Assembly: GCA_032718475.1 (NCBI GenBank)
Contig: JAUCBJ010000197.1
Span: 1-42,391 of the forward strand
Direction of reading: 5' to 3'
Length of the DNA: 42,391 nt
From: Nemertoderma westbladi
Taxonomy: Eukaryota > Xenacoelomorpha > Nemertodermatida > Nemertodermatidae
The position numbers and the translations under genes are program-made. Positions 10,735 to 22,144 of this stretch are shown one piece after another; positions within the stretch are counted from its first letter, which is position 1, and each line of letters begins with the position of its first letter. Below the pieces are notes generated by a model. The model was given only the letters and a program-made list of their open reading frames with translations. It did no database searches and was not told where the DNA came from.

Positions 10735-10973
10735 CCCAGTAGCAGAACAATTATAATGACAGATTGAGTTTGCACAAACCGTGGAGCTTTTCACCCGAAC
10801 TCTACAACCAAACGGTCAACCAACCCTACGTATTTGTCCTTTTCCGGATTGTACTGCACTGCACAATCCAAAAATTACACCGGTGAAACACAAAATCAAA
10901 AAAAAATCAAAAGTTAAAAAGTGGTCGTGGCATTGTAATGTGCAATAATGAATGAAATAGTTATAATAAATGG

Positions 10974-11295
10974 CCCATGTGAAGTACCGGTATACCAGAC
11001 ATTCTGCTGTGCTGTTATATTTCACATTGCAGTTTACCCCCATGTGAAGTATACCAGACATTCTGCTGTGCTGTCATATTTCACATTGCAGTTTACCCCC
11101 ATGTGAAGAATACCAGGCTAACCAAAACAATAAACGAATAAGTATACAGGTTATATAGGTCTATACAGGTTACAAGACAAATAAGCACTATAAAATACTT
11201 AATAGGGAGAAATTTGGAAAAATACAAAATCTTCATATATAATATCCCAGTAGAATTTCGACCGAAAAGTAAAACCTGGTATTCTTCACATGGGC
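10974..11295. repeat. small repeat with CCCATGTGAAG ends and internal tandem copies
   Basis: An approximately 62-bp unit starting CATGTGAAGTA and ending GTTTACCCCC occurs twice in tandem (about 10976-11040 and 11041-11100). A third start is at 11101 (CATGTGAAGAATACCAGG), whose reverse complement lies at about 11273-11292. The outer ends form an inverted repeat, as in a miniature inverted-repeat element. Confidence 0.6.
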
Positions 11296-11479
11296 GAAAT
11301 ACATAAATTAATATTTCATTTACGTAATTGTTAAAGTTAAATGCGAAAAAACCACAGTCCCGGTACTTATCTTTCACGATAAACTACAGTTTCACTGTTT
11401 TCATTCGTTTAACTTGCTTTTGTATTACTAATGCAAAGCCATTTATAAAATAGAATAAAATAGCCCAGTGAAGATGCAA

Positions 11480-11712
11480 AAATACATGTGACATTCAAAC
11501 GCCCATTACCTCAGATGTTTCACAACCAAATTCAAATGTTTTGACATGTTTTGAATCCTTGCATGGCCAGCTTTTCATTGCTGCTACCAACAAAATATAT
11601 AATATAATATTTATAATATATAAATATATAATATATAAGGTTGAAGAATAACTGCAGTGCGACTAGTGTAATATCGCTGGAGACAGTTTTTTTTAAACAA
11701 AGCAAAAAGGAT
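11480..11712. repeat. interspersed repeat, copy 2
   Basis: This is the diverged counterpart of 8158-8350. It differs by a run of TATAATATA-type sequence inserted around 11597-11640. Nothing codes here. Confidence 0.5.
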
Positions 11713-12204
11713 AGTTATAAAATCCGAAAATAGCGAAAAAGACGAACTTATTTACGAAAATATCGAAATTATAAAACTTTAATTTAAAAGAAATCTCGCT
11801 TTTCAATGAGATCGGTATTATTCAAAGACACACTTTACATTAATTAATAAAATCCGATAATTTCGTCCCAAAGAAATTTAATTGGCCTACCAAGTACTGT
11901 CTTTGCTGATTGGTTGTTAGGGGTAATCCAATGATGGTAAAACACCAAAAGTTGGCTCTCAAATTAGGACAGTAAATTCAGAGTAGTGTGTGGGCCTACT
12001 GCATTGCGACTGAAGGACTGTAGTTACGTCAACCTGTTCACACCCACCACTTACTTGCCTGACAGACACTGCCTGTATCATATGCCGCAAACAACATTTT
12101 ATATGGGAAATACATTGTTGCAGTTTTGGGTTAGGGTACCGCACCGCTTCCTTCAACTTTGTTGCCCTTTCGCTTTCAGGCTTCAGGTGATTATTCGTTG
12201 TGGG

Positions 12205-12692
12205 GCGAGCCACGAAGTTGGCGGAGCCTTAGCGAATTGACACTGTTAGGGGGTGGGTCAATTTATGCAAATAGTTGTCGTCGTCGTCGTCGTCGTTGTC
12301 GTCGTCGTCGTCGTTGTCGTCGTCGTTACGATTTTGACATGCTAATAACTTTGTCGGATTTAAAGCTGCCAAGTTGAAAATTTGTAGGTATCAATATGAG
12401 CAAAAGTTGAGATTTTTGAGAGACTTTCAGACACCATCAGTGCAATGGTCTCCCGCTAGAGGGCCACATGTCTAAACATTAAATGCCCTCCCATTTCTTT
12501 GCTTTTAATCCGTTTAAGCTGAAACTTGGCAGATATGTATTAGACCATTAGCTGTGACTTTCAAAGGAGGCGAATCCATCTGCAGTTCTCCAGTCTGCCG
12601 CTAGAGGGCCAACGTGACTATTTGCATAAATTGACCTACCCCCTAACAGTGTCAATTCGCTAAGGCTCTGCCAACTTCGTGCTGCGCGAAGT
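12205..12692. mobile_element. foldback element with about 70-bp inverted arms
   Basis: The left arm (about 12208-12277) and the right arm (about 12621-12690) are nearly perfect reverse complements. Both hold GCCTTAGCGAATTGACACTG or its complement next to a stretch reading CAATTTATGCAAATAGT. The left arm runs directly into a GTC microsatellite. The interior repeats CCGCTAGAGGGCCA near 12453 and 12597. There is no transposase frame, so this is non-autonomous. Confidence 0.75.
12279..12336. repeat. GTC trinucleotide microsatellite
   Basis: A GTC run broken by occasional GTT. It makes a short Arg-rich open frame that has no other support. Confidence 0.95.
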
Positions 12693-13269
12693 CCCCACTT
12701 CGTGTTATGCTTATGTTTTCGTGTTTTGGTACAATCATATTCTGTGAGTCGTTTCGATTTGTAACTATTTGTCATTATGTCATATTGTGTAAATCGTATA
12801 CAGTATCTATTTGTCACTGACTATTATTGTATGTCATATATTGAGTAAATCGTAGGCCTACAGTATCTAATTTGTCACTATTTGTATGTCAGATCTTATT
12901 TGTAAGTCGTATCTTGTTGTCACTATTTCTATGTCATATTATGTATGTCGTATCTCTACCATTTCCGTTGCAAATAACGTGTTTGTAGGACAATTATTCA
13001 GTACTGTGGCGCTGTGGCAGTACTGTGGTGGTGGTATTGTATTTAACACATATTTAATGTTGTCTATAATATACAGTACTAACTAATTATCTACCATATG
13101 CTTGTACACCTGTAGGCCCATATACACTGATCTGCTGATGCTGAGTGTGGCGGGATCCTGGTTGGCATGAGATCCTGACAGTTCAATTTTAGTGATGTCT
13201 CCTTCGCGCTGTCATTTGACTGTTAGAGGATTGATTGGCTGCAGGACTGGTGAAAAGTTAGAGTTATTA
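12693..13269. other. no gene seen; short TATTTGTCA-type repeats
   Basis: Between about 12720 and 12960, loosely repeated words such as TATTTGTCACT, TATGTCATAT and AAATCGTA occur several times. The rest is unstructured. Confidence 0.4.
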
Positions 13270-13309
13270 ACTACTACTAGGATCGGCATGCTGCATTGCA
13301 GCTGCATTT

Positions 13310-15137
13310 TTAAGAATGCTGTGCTGGCTTGTAAACAAAATTGCACCGCCACAACTCCCTATCACCCATGACATTTGCTAGATCATCCTCATCTTCAAGG
13401 CCAGTGTTCTTTAAGATGCGTCTCAAGAAAGTCATGGGCTGTCCACCATGCTTATTCACTCCATGAGGCTGCCAAAGTACAAGATTATGCACTGGCTGGT
13501 CCTCACGGCGAAAGCAATGTCCTGCAAAGCAGAGGCGATTTTGTTCTAGTGTCAAGCTTGGCGGAACCAATGAGACACCTCCAATGTTATATAGTGTCTG
13601 GTTGGAGATGTGTGCATTGTACTTGACACAATGAACCCGGCGTAGCATTCTTGTAAATGTGCCATCCAGAGATTTGGTGTCCTCAGCAGTTAGAGCCCAG
13701 CATGGACTCCCGTAGAGGAGTACTGGAACCACTGCTGCTCTAAATAATCGGACCTTAAGTTTCCGATTAATTCTCGGTGACTTCCAAATCCTGGAAAGCC
13801 TACCCATGCCTTTCCCTTACGTATTTGACTTCCTGACTTCCGGATCCATGGTCCCAGGTAACAGAAGTTGTCCATATGCTCAAGCATACCATCCTTTGAG
13901 CTTATGCTCATCCGATCAGAGACTTGCTGAGGACTTTCAAAGTTAACTGTCAAAATTTTGGTCTTTCTGGAGTTAATAAATAGACCAACACTAGAAGCAG
14001 CATGTTCTAATGAGCTGAGGAGCCGTTAGGCTCCCTCTAATGATTTTGAGAGTACTCCTAAGTCATCAGCAAAGTCTAGATCAGTTAGGTACTTGGCAGG
14101 ATTTCCTGGACTTCTGGAGCCAGTAGGTGGAGTTATCATCACCCCATCATCATTATGATGATCTAAGGACATGCGTAGAACATAGTCAACCACAATAATG
14201 AACAAGAATGGTGCAAGTGTGTCTCATTGGAGGACGCACCATAACACTTCAAATGGTTCTGTGTCACCATCAACAGTAGACACAAATGTTGTCGAACCAT
14301 CGTATACTGATCTGATTGCTGCAATAATTTCATCAGGAATCCCATATAATGAAAGTATGCTGAACATACGTGAGCGAGAGACTGAATCAAAGGCCTTGAA
14401 GAAGTCAACAAAGATAACAGCCAGATGCCTGTCTTTCTTTTTTGATAATTCTTCAATTATCCTTCTAAGTGCCAAAATGGGCTCCATGGTCCCACGACCT
14501 TTACAGAACCCATTCTGACTTCCACGGAGCAGTCTCTCAATGGGATCCCTGATGTGATTTAGTAGAATCCTATTGTATAGCTTTGCAGCAATCGAGATCA
14601 ATGAGATTCCCCGAAAAGAACCATAGAGTGTTAGGTTGCCCTTCTTGGGAACTGGCACCAACTTATTTGTTTTCATTTCTTGTGGGACTCTTGTTGTTCT
14701 GTACATGTCTACTATGATGGGATAGATGAGCTTTAAACACTCAGGTATTTTAAAGACCTCAGGGGGAACACCATCTACTCCACTGGCACGATTGGTCTTA
14801 ATTTTCTTTGCAGCAGCCTTCACTTCTGCAAAGGAGATATCGCCAATGGGAATATCTGGGAGTACAGACTCAGACACTTTTACTTCTATAAAGTTATCAG
14901 GCAATACCCTGTCAATATTTCATTATTGAGGAGCTTTTCAAAGTGGGCTTTCCAACCATTGAGGCGATCGGCTGGTGATTCAGCCTTAACCTTGGTGGTT
15001 GGTTGGCTTTTCCGCCCAGTAAGCAAATTGATCGATTTCCATGCCTGGGATGATTGCCTGCTGTCGTCAGCATCATTGATGGCATCAACCTGTTGGTTTA
15101 TTAGCTCCTGTAGATTAACAGAGTACTGCCTGTTCAT
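13310..15137 (-). pseudogene. LINE reverse transcriptase and C-terminal domain, broken
   Basis: The clearest block is 14904-14224. It contains ASGVDGVPPEVF, the conserved PVPKKGN and YGSFRGISLISIAAKLYNRI segments, QNGFCKGRGTME, and the catalytic motif A as FVDFFKAFDSVSR. A stop at 14224-14226 interrupts the frame exactly after VLQ, where the family continues into the B' region. The same frame resumes beyond it, and the catalytic FADD motif follows near 14060-14070. The C-terminal part (13807-13310) holds KVRLFRAAVVPVLLYGS, AGHCFRRED and LVLWQPHG, standard for this LINE group. Shifts occur between blocks, for example at the stop near 14030 and around 13800. Confidence 0.9.
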
Positions 15138-15490
15138 GGACCTAGATGCAGCCTTAACTGCATTCTTGGCCGCTGTAGTCTGTTTGAGTCGGGACTCTTT
15201 CTGCGCCTTATGAAGGTCATTTCTGCACTTCTAAATTTTGTTGTCAGTCCAGGTGGCCCTTTTCCTGTTTCGAGGGTATACAGGAACTGTTTCTGCAGCT
15301 GCTAACTTAACTGCTTCTGTAAAGGCAGTATAGCCCTCACAATGATCTGCCGCCTCAGAGGCAAGAACCTCATATATGTTGCTCAGCTGTAGTGTGAAGC
15401 TGGATCTCACACTTGGCTGTTACAACAGAGAGGACCAGTCATGTCGCGGCAAGGCAGATTTCGTTGTTCTGCTAGCACGCAGACCAAGTC

Positions 15491-16385
15491 TTACCTTGGC
15501 CACAATAAGGTGCTGATCACCGGTGAAGGGTCGAAGTGTAAATGCATTAAGTCTTGTACAGAGCTCCTGTATTTCCTACAAAACAGAATATGGTCTATCT
15601 GGGACTTGTGACCACTGGGTCCACTATGTGTCCATAGCTTTCCAGTTCGGTTCTTGAACTGGGTTTCTCTCTGAAAATAATCCATTTCCAGAGATAAAAT
15701 CCTGAAGATGGATGAAATTTCGGTTAACACTATTGCTATAGACCCAGGGCAATGTAGGTGATTGATGCAGACTATTAAAGTCTCCCAGGAATGTTAAGAA
15801 TGCATGCTGATCTACTCCATCAGTAGCTGCTTGTAGATTATGGTAGAAATTTTCCACCACCTCTACAGGGGCAACACTAGTTGGAGAGTAGCACACAATC
15901 AGAACCACCTTAGGAAACTTCTTAGCCAGTCTTCCAGAACATGAGAAATGGCAACGGATGATGCGGTTAGAGATTTGGTCTATTTTGTCCAATGCTGCAT
16001 GTGCAGTTGGATTCATCAATAGACCAATTCCACCATTGCCACTATCATCTGCTGACGTGAGGGCGAGTCGCCAACCACCCCCATGTCCTTAATCAGAACC
16101 TCATCAGTCTTTCCAGTCTGCATTCGGTGCTCTTGAACACCCACTGCGCTAAGAGAAAGCTTATCTGCCAAGGCAGTCAGCTCACCTTTTCGCATTTTCG
16201 GACCCGAGTGTTAGGGTGTTTACTGAGGCTAGTCTAGTGACTTGCCTCAGATTCACCAATGGCTTTGTTGGTCGGGGTGGGACATGAGAGTAGCCTCCAA
16301 CTCTAGAATCTCTCTCCCCATCACAATCTGGCCTCCCTGGTGACCCAGGGTTTGGGCCAGAAAGGTCATCAGGAAAGGGACTCAA
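15491..16385 (-). pseudogene. LINE endonuclease domain, broken
   Basis: The frame ending near 16182 carries the start of an exonuclease-endonuclease-phosphatase fold (ASVNTLTLG). The region about 16180-16085 then reads in another frame (DKLSLSAVGVQEHRM), and a shift near 16085 leads into 16019-15624. That last block holds VVLIVCYSPTS and the metal-site motif FLGDFNS. The enzyme would nick target DNA to prime reverse transcription. At least two frameshifts make it non-functional. Confidence 0.85.
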
Positions 16386-16515
16386 AGAATTATTGGCTGC
16401 TCTCTCTCCAGTAGGGGGTGAGACAGGCAGCCAGTTAGGAGTTAACTGACGCCTGTGAGGCCGATTGTGTCCGGTAATTCCACTGGCCTCTAGTGGCCGG
16501 ACCTCCGCATTTGGA

Positions 16516-17325
16516 TATTATTAATAAAATGATCTCAGTAGCACAGTCCACCAGTATGATTACAGCACGCTACAGCAATAACAGTAGTGGTATACATCCC
16601 CTTTCTACACTGGATTGCCAACTGATTTACACAATGCACCGGACTGTTAATATAAAGGGGTAAAATATATATTGCCTGTAAGGCTAACACATCTCATTGG
16701 CCTTTCATGGTGGATACAGCTTAATCTAACAGGTACAGCCCTCCTATTAGTTGCCTTACTATATCACTCCTTACAATATCGGATGTGTGGTGGGACTATC
16801 TTCTCTGGGTCCAGTCTCCCAATCTGGTCCCACTGGGTCTGTTCTCACTACCCATCCTTGACACTCCTGCGAGCTAATGGATGCCAAGGCATGCGGCATC
16901 TATATTTAGATGATTGCCTCTTCCTCTAACAATTTTAAATTGGGTACCATTGGATCTGATCCGCTGGGCCCCAATTTCCTCACTTCTCATATATATCATT
17001 AGTCCCATAGGACTCATCCTCTTCCCTGACTCACTCCCCACACTTCACTTCCCGGATGTTGCACTCCTCAGCACTGAACTCCTCACACTCTCTCACTCCT
17101 GTTTATTCGTACAGTAAGTTGATAAATGGATCCATCTATTTCTGTTTCAGTCATTGAGTCTCCCATCCCAGTAGCTAATTGAGAAAGGTTATATCTGACT
17201 TTCATAGTATATACTTAATTTCAATTATATTGACTACGTAATGATTTAATTATATTTATTGCACTTACTGATTGCACTACATAATTAATTAAGTTCAAGT
17301 TAGACTGAGAATGTGTTTATATAAG
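16516..17325. other. no gene seen
   Basis: Short frames only. The strand bias (C/T-rich on plus near 16850-17100) resembles the minus-strand remnant that follows, so this may be its downstream part, but I cannot show that. Confidence 0.3.
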
Positions 17326-17673
17326 TTAATTGTCCTGACTGTGCCTTCTAGGCACATTGATGTTATAACCAGTCAGTGTACTATTTATCACCTGGGAACC
17401 AATCAACTCATTTCCTCTATTTTTGTCCTGTCTTGGGTGCTTTCTGTCCTCCTTCTGGTTCTTCAGTGCTGCTGCATGTCCTGCCGCAGCTCTCCCTATC
17501 CCTGTTGTTGGTTCCCTGGGTGGGGCCATTATGGCTTCTCTATATCTCTTAGCCGGAGGTCCTGTCGCATGCCCTCCCAGCCACTCGTAGTATCCCAGAT
17601 AATGTTCTTCTTCCTCTGGGGGATGTGCTGGTCCAGGAACCCCCTGAACTCTTTCCTCCCTTCCTCTGTCCAC
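17326..17673 (-). pseudogene. overlapping frame downstream in the same remnant
   Basis: A 115-codon frame overlaps the end of the preceding remnant in another phase. Its last 60 or so residues (from IMAPPREPTTG) are Pro/Gly/Ala-rich, then basic (KNQKEDRKHPRQDKNRG). It may be the continuation of the same protein after a one-base shift near 17530. Function is unknown. Confidence 0.3.
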
Positions 17674-19010
17674 CTAACCAGGTACCACTGGGTGTTGGTA
17701 ACCCCTCCTCATGATACCACTGTTAGCACTTCCAGATAGGTAAAAGGCAACTTTTGGTGGATCAACAGCTGGTGTATCTGCTGATTGAGGTTGAAGAAGC
17801 CCCAGCGAAACTCCTGGGCCTTCATCCTCTGCATCGCTATTGCGCCCAGATTAGCTGAGTCCTCAAATCTGCTTGTCCTATCCTCTCTACCGGTTGCACC
17901 TCCCCGAACTCATCCTCTCTACTGGGGTGGTTTTAGGCCTGGGATCCCTGCTCCTGTCTCCTTATATCCCTCTTCAGGCCAGTTCCCGTCTGAGACCCCC
18001 CTGTTGCCCAATGTCACTCTCGGTTTCTTCCTCCTGTAGTCACCCTTGGACCCTCCTGGTATCAGCATACCACTCTGCGCCCCAGACGTTGATTGGATCA
18101 GTGTCCATTCTGGATAGCTCATTGTCTATCCTTCTCTCTCCTCGTACTGATACTCGCTGGAGATGTCCGAGTTCTACGCCAACTCATCCAGGTCTTGCTC
18201 ACCGAACTCGTATTCCTCCACCCACTTCCTTGCTGTCGCTTCCCTTCCTAGCGCTTCCCTTCTTTCCCTTCTGGCCGCCTCTTCTTCCCTCCATGCGTCC
18301 TCCTGCTCTGCCTCCTCCTTTGCCCATCTTTGGCGCGGTGTTTCTACAATTCTACCCACAAGATGCTGGGTATCATAGTACACCGACTTGCCTTTCCACC
18401 CTGGGTAGTCTTCTAGACCCACTAGAGCTATCTTGAAGGCTCTCCTGTGGTTCAGTGGTGATCCTTGAAGTAAAAATGCCATCGGCTGTCTGCTGATGAC
18501 CACTGTCATTAAGAAGTTTGCCAACCCGATCATCACCCAATCCTCCTGTAAGATGTACTTCTTCTTGTACAGCTTAATTAATCCCCTTCAGAAGGGATAT
18601 AATTCTTCCTGCCTTGGTCTCGCCTCCTAGTTCAGCGACTCTGTCAGCTCTGCTCCATATTCCTCTTGAAACTTCTTCCAATCTGTCGGTTTATGAGAAA
18701 TGAGTCCCATCATCTGACCCATGGCCACAGCACTGCAGTGTCCCATATTCTCCACCAATCCCAACCCTTCTGGACTCGCCATGGTCATATAGACTACTTG
18801 CATGTCCAGGAGGTTTGATGTATTCAGTCCTATGACTCGATCTGCATCGCCATGGATTGCTGATCCTATCTTGATCGTCATCCTCTCCCTAACCAACCAC
18901 TGCACAGCATCTGGCAGACGTGAAACAAATTCAAAATATGCTGGGAAAAATGGATAACCCCGATATAAATGCCGAGGAATTCCAAGTGGGGTTATTTTAA
19001 TGAACTCTGT
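17529..19010 (-). pseudogene. unrecognised protein remnant, about 490 codons with stops
   Basis: One minus-strand frame can be followed from about 19010 to a TAA at 17529 with no obvious shift. It is interrupted by TAG at 18627, TGA at 18588, TAG at 18174, TAG at 18126, TAG at 17919, TGA at 17910 and TGA at 17709 (left-most base of each). The N-terminal part is globular (GIPRHLYRGYPFFPAYF, then GHCSAVAMGQMMGLI). A long charged helix rich in Glu, Arg and Ala lies near 18300-18220, followed by a polar stretch, and the last part contains QWYLVRWTEEGRKEF. I do not recognise it. A retroelement Gag or an endogenised viral nucleoprotein would fit the size and layout, but no motif decides. Its 5' end is cut at a junction with a Gypsy integrase fragment. 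Confidence 0.45.
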
Positions 19011-19103
19011 AACACCCCACGAACTGACACCTGGACCTCGCCTAATGAAATTTTATTCAGTCGTCATATACGGTCCAAGATTACATTACATCGTACTGCC
19101 TTT
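18686..19103. repeat. duplicated segment, copy 1 (about 417 bp)
   Basis: This is nearly identical to 20348-20766, in the same orientation. By eye there are about four substitutions and one single-base indel. It contains part of the minus-strand remnant joined to the start of the Gypsy integrase fragment, so that junction is older than the duplication. Copy 1 continues into both parent sequences, and copy 2 is cut off on both sides, so copy 1 is probably the source. Confidence 0.9.
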
Positions 19104-19262
19104 GACCCCAAGTGGCAGAAAATTGCTGATGAAAGTGATCGAAATCGAGCAGAAATAACAAACAAAACCGTAACCCATTATAACGCAAGTGCGAGAGACC
19201 TCCAACCATTACGAATTGGAACTGTAGTACGAATACAAGATAGATCTTCTAAAGTTGGCCTG
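19001..19262 (+). pseudogene. Ty3/Gypsy integrase C-terminal fragment
   Basis: The plus-strand frame reads CNTPRTDTWTSPNEILFSRH, then FDPKWQKIADESDRNRAE, then HYNASARDLQPLRIGTVV, then RIQDRSS. This is the usual end of a Ty3/Gypsy pol: the NTP-x-T-x-SP-x-E-x-LF segment closing the integrase core, then the C-terminal domain. Only about 85 codons remain. No LTR or other pol part was found, so it is an isolated relic. Copy 1 lacks one G (near 19002) that copy 2 of the duplication keeps. Confidence 0.85.
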
Positions 19263-20347
19263 GGGCTTCAGCCCCTTCGCCCCCCCGGGTGAAGGGGCTG
19301 TCCCTTTGCCTTCAATTACGACGATGATTTATTCTGCAATGAATGTGTAAATGATAATTTATTATAAGGATGGGATGGAAAGAGTAGGACAATAGGAGGA
19401 TTAGAATAAATAATCCATGAACATTCAATGACTCTGAAATGTGTATTCCGTATAAATTATCTATACTCTACATTATAATCCATACGGTTAAGCAACTGGT
19501 AGAATTGCACTAAATCCAATCGGTGGAATCGATACTCAAATCTGGGCAGTCCAAGTCAACGAAAGCAGTTGGGATATGATAACTCGGGTAGCCCGAATGG
19601 CAATCTCGCTGAATGCTTTATAGTAAGATAGTGTAACCAACTCTGTTAGGCAACCAAACATCATGTTCAGTCGTTTCTAACAGCGCTTTGCAGCAATACA
19701 TAAGCGACTACGTCGCCACTAGTTCCAGGATCATTGTTAGCATTTTGTCGAATCACGCATTCATCCTCAGACCCCCATGATAAGCGTTAACACTAACCGT
19801 TAGTCAATTCCTCCTTGACTGTACACATCTGATACAGCCCATACAGATACAAGGTCATTCTCCTCTTGCCTGAACCCGCCAGGTCATAATATCTATGTAG
19901 ACCTATAAGTACATTATTTTCTTCCTTTGCCGTCGTACGTCGCTGTTGTAGTAGGCTTAATGCGACATTGCCATGGGCGTTCCATTCCGGCTCGCAGCTC
20001 CAGCAGTCCAGGTACTCCCATTCGCCGTATTCTCTCCTCCTTGCTGTTGCCATTGTTCCGGGAACCCCTGTTCACTCATCCTTGTACATTGACGTTGTCC
20101 CATTTACTCTCCGTTCTCCGTAACAATAAGCAAGTATACAATCGCTGCAGTGCTCGTACTGTTGTACCGGTGACTGCTGCACTGTACTGCTGTACTACAA
20201 CAGTACTGACGTAGCAGTCGCTGCAGTAACAAAACTGCCCTAATTTATACAAAGATAGTATCAGGTATCTGAATGTTGATGTAAATGGGATTCGGAGGCG
20301 TATAGTGACGTCACGACCAATCACAGATCGTTTTCATATTTTGAAGA
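19263..20347. other. no gene supported
   Basis: An 86-codon minus frame (20053-19793, containing EYLDCWSCEPEW) has no recognised relatives or partners. The region 20130-20225 is rich in GTACTG/CAGTAC words, with an inverted pair (GTACTGTTGTA near 20156 and TACAACAGTAC near 20199). Confidence 0.35.
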
Positions 20348-20766
20348 TCGGTTTATGAGAAATGAGTCCCATCATCTGACCCATGGCCACAGCACTGCAG
20401 TGTCCCTTATTCTCCACCAATCCCAACCCTTCTGGACTCGCCATGGTCATATAGACTACTTGCATGTCCAGGAGGTTTGACGTATTCAGTCCTATGACTC
20501 GATCTGCATCGCCATAGATTGCTGATCCTATCTTGATCGTCATCCTCTCCCTAACCAACCACTGCACAGCATCTGGCAGACGTGAAACAAATTCAAAATA
20601 TGCTGGGAAAAATGGATAACCCCGATATAAATGCCGAGGAATTCCAAGTGGGGTTATTTTAATGGAACTCTGTAACACCCCACGAACTGACACCTGGAAC
20701 TCGCCTAATGAAATTTTATTCAGTCGTCATATACGGTCCAAGATTACATTACATCGTACTGCCTTT
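20348..20766. repeat. duplicated segment, copy 2 (about 418 bp)
   Basis: Near-identical to 18686-19103. The minus-strand reading of the remnant is open here over 119 codons (20693-20334), but its first residues come from antisense Gypsy sequence and its last few from flanking DNA. It is a copied fragment, not a gene. Confidence 0.9.
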
Positions 20767-20808
20767 ATTTTACGTCTTTAAAATGTAATCATTCGAAGCG
20801 CCTTCGTC

Positions 20809-20925
20809 TGTAGATTCCGAATCTGAAACCCGTTTTAAAAAATTTGATAATTATAAAATTTGATAATATCTCCGGAAATTCTTGGTGAAATTTTCAACGG
20901 GTTTCAGATTCAGAATCTACAGATG
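20809..20925. repeat. inverted repeat, arms about 28 bp
   Basis: GTCTGTAGATTCCGAATCTG with AAACCCGTT (from about 20809) is mirrored by AACGGGTTTCAGATTC with AGAATCTACAGA (about 20896-20923), with one mismatch. The spacer is AT-rich. This is probably a miniature element or part of one. A 14-base G run lies nearby at about 21144. Confidence 0.7.
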
Positions 20926-21276
20926 AAGCCGGTTCTAATAATATCTAGATCCCATTCCAAAGACAAAAAATAAAGCTGACGGGGGTGGCTAAATATTGCG
21001 AAATAGACGATTTTTAACGGCTTGTTGTATCGAAATAGCCCATCAATTAAAAAATCCGGCCAGGCCACCAGTAAGAAAAGGTGTCGATCTATCATCATAC
21101 CAAATTTCGTAGCATTTTATTGAAATTTGAAAAAAAAAATAGGGGGGGGGGGGGCTCCGACCCCCTAAAAATGGTTGTTGTATTAAGGGTTAGGGTGTAT
21201 ATATATTTAATCCACCGTCACTCACCCCACAACAATTAATTTATTATTATTATTTAACAATTTGTTACATATTTAG

Positions 21277-21468
21277 ATTACTACCGGAAGTGCAACAGTC
21301 ATTTCCCCAACAACCACCATGCATACAACATCGGTCGCTCTTCATAAAGTTGCCGCAAATCGTCGAAAATGAAATATCCGCTATAAAACAATCAATGGAA
21401 GACCTAAAATTATTACCAGGCCTACTCGCTTCCATACAACCAATAGTTGGTTACCTACAATCGTATCC
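21277..21468 (+). CDS. candidate middle exon, phase 2 to 2
   Basis: A T-rich tract ends in ATTTAG (21271-21276), and a strong donor GTAAGTGAG follows at 21469. The 192 bases between them are open in the frame that a phase-2 upstream exon would set, giving about 64 residues (LPEVQQSFPQQPP, later VENEISAIKQSMEDLKLLPGL), plausibly an amphipathic helix after a Pro/Gln-rich start. It leaves two bases over, again phase 2, and so fits the acceptor at 23156. The length is an exact multiple of three, so it could be skipped without a shift. The protein family is unknown. Support is splice signals and phase only. Confidence 0.45.
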
Positions 21469-21480
21469 GTAAGTGAGAGT

Positions 21481-21890
21481 TACATCTATTCAAAAAGTAG
21501 AACAATCCTATTATTTAAGTTATTCATGTTTCCAGTTAGCAGGGCATAAAGTCACTGCCTAAAATATGCTCTTCCACAGTTACAGTCAATATGGTAAATG
21601 CAAACCCTTTAAGAAATAAGAACTCCCCTTTCCACCATTTCAAATCTCTGCTTCAAACTATTCAAAAATACTATGTACACAATGTTATATTTTTGGACTG
21701 TCATTATTCTACCTACATTTAGAGTCATTTTTAATTGGGTTTTGTTTGTTTTTCACTTAGGGTTTGGTCTAATACCCAAATATTATCCCAAAAAATGTGA
21801 ATGAGACAATTCGTGTCCGGACAACTCGAGACGGGAATCAGGCCTGTATACTTGTATTATAGTTTATTGTTTTGGTTAGAAACTCTGATG
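21481..21890. repeat. direct repeat, unit 1 (intronic)
   Basis: It matches 22365-22780 through landmarks in the same order: CTATTATTTAAGTTATTCATGTT, TGGTAAATGCAAACCCT, AATAAGAACTCCC, TTGGGTTTTGTTT, GGACAACTCGAG, CTTGTATTATAGTTTA and TTTTGGTTAGAAAC. Identity is high but with many small indels. The donor-side piece of the middle exon also has a decayed copy at about 21980-22010 (GGTTACCTGCAACCGTATAC|GTAAGTGGG) whose frame is broken. Confidence 0.8.
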
Positions 21891-22144
21891 TTTCCTCTAA
21901 TTCAGCAATTACTGCTATAAACCGTAAAATTAATACAAGAATACTAAAGGAAGAGGAAAGTTTTATACAGGTTACCTGCAACCGTATACGTAAGTGGGAG
22001 TTAAATCTATTAAAAGGTGGAATAATGGCTACGATTTATTTCAAAACCAAAAAAATCAACTCAACCAAATAAATTAACCTTTGCATCAAAACGGATCACT
22101 TTCCACCAAATATATTTTAATTAGCTATAACTAACCTTCGGCAG

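Larger units (their letters stand above)
13270..16515 (-). mobile_element. non-LTR retrotransposon (LINE), inactive
   Basis: Reading leftwards, the order is an endonuclease-like region (about 16240-15490), a linker, a reverse transcriptase (about 15130-13960) and a C-terminal domain (about 13950-13310). The length of about 3.2 kb suggests it is close to full length. Many stops and frameshifts show it is dead. The ends are approximate: no poly-A tail or target duplication was found. The layout is that of APE-endonuclease LINEs common in marine invertebrates, and I do not assign a clade. Confidence 0.9.

Noticed and set aside
12159-12377. Arg-rich 72-codon frame
   Set aside because: Produced by the GTC microsatellite inside a foldback element.
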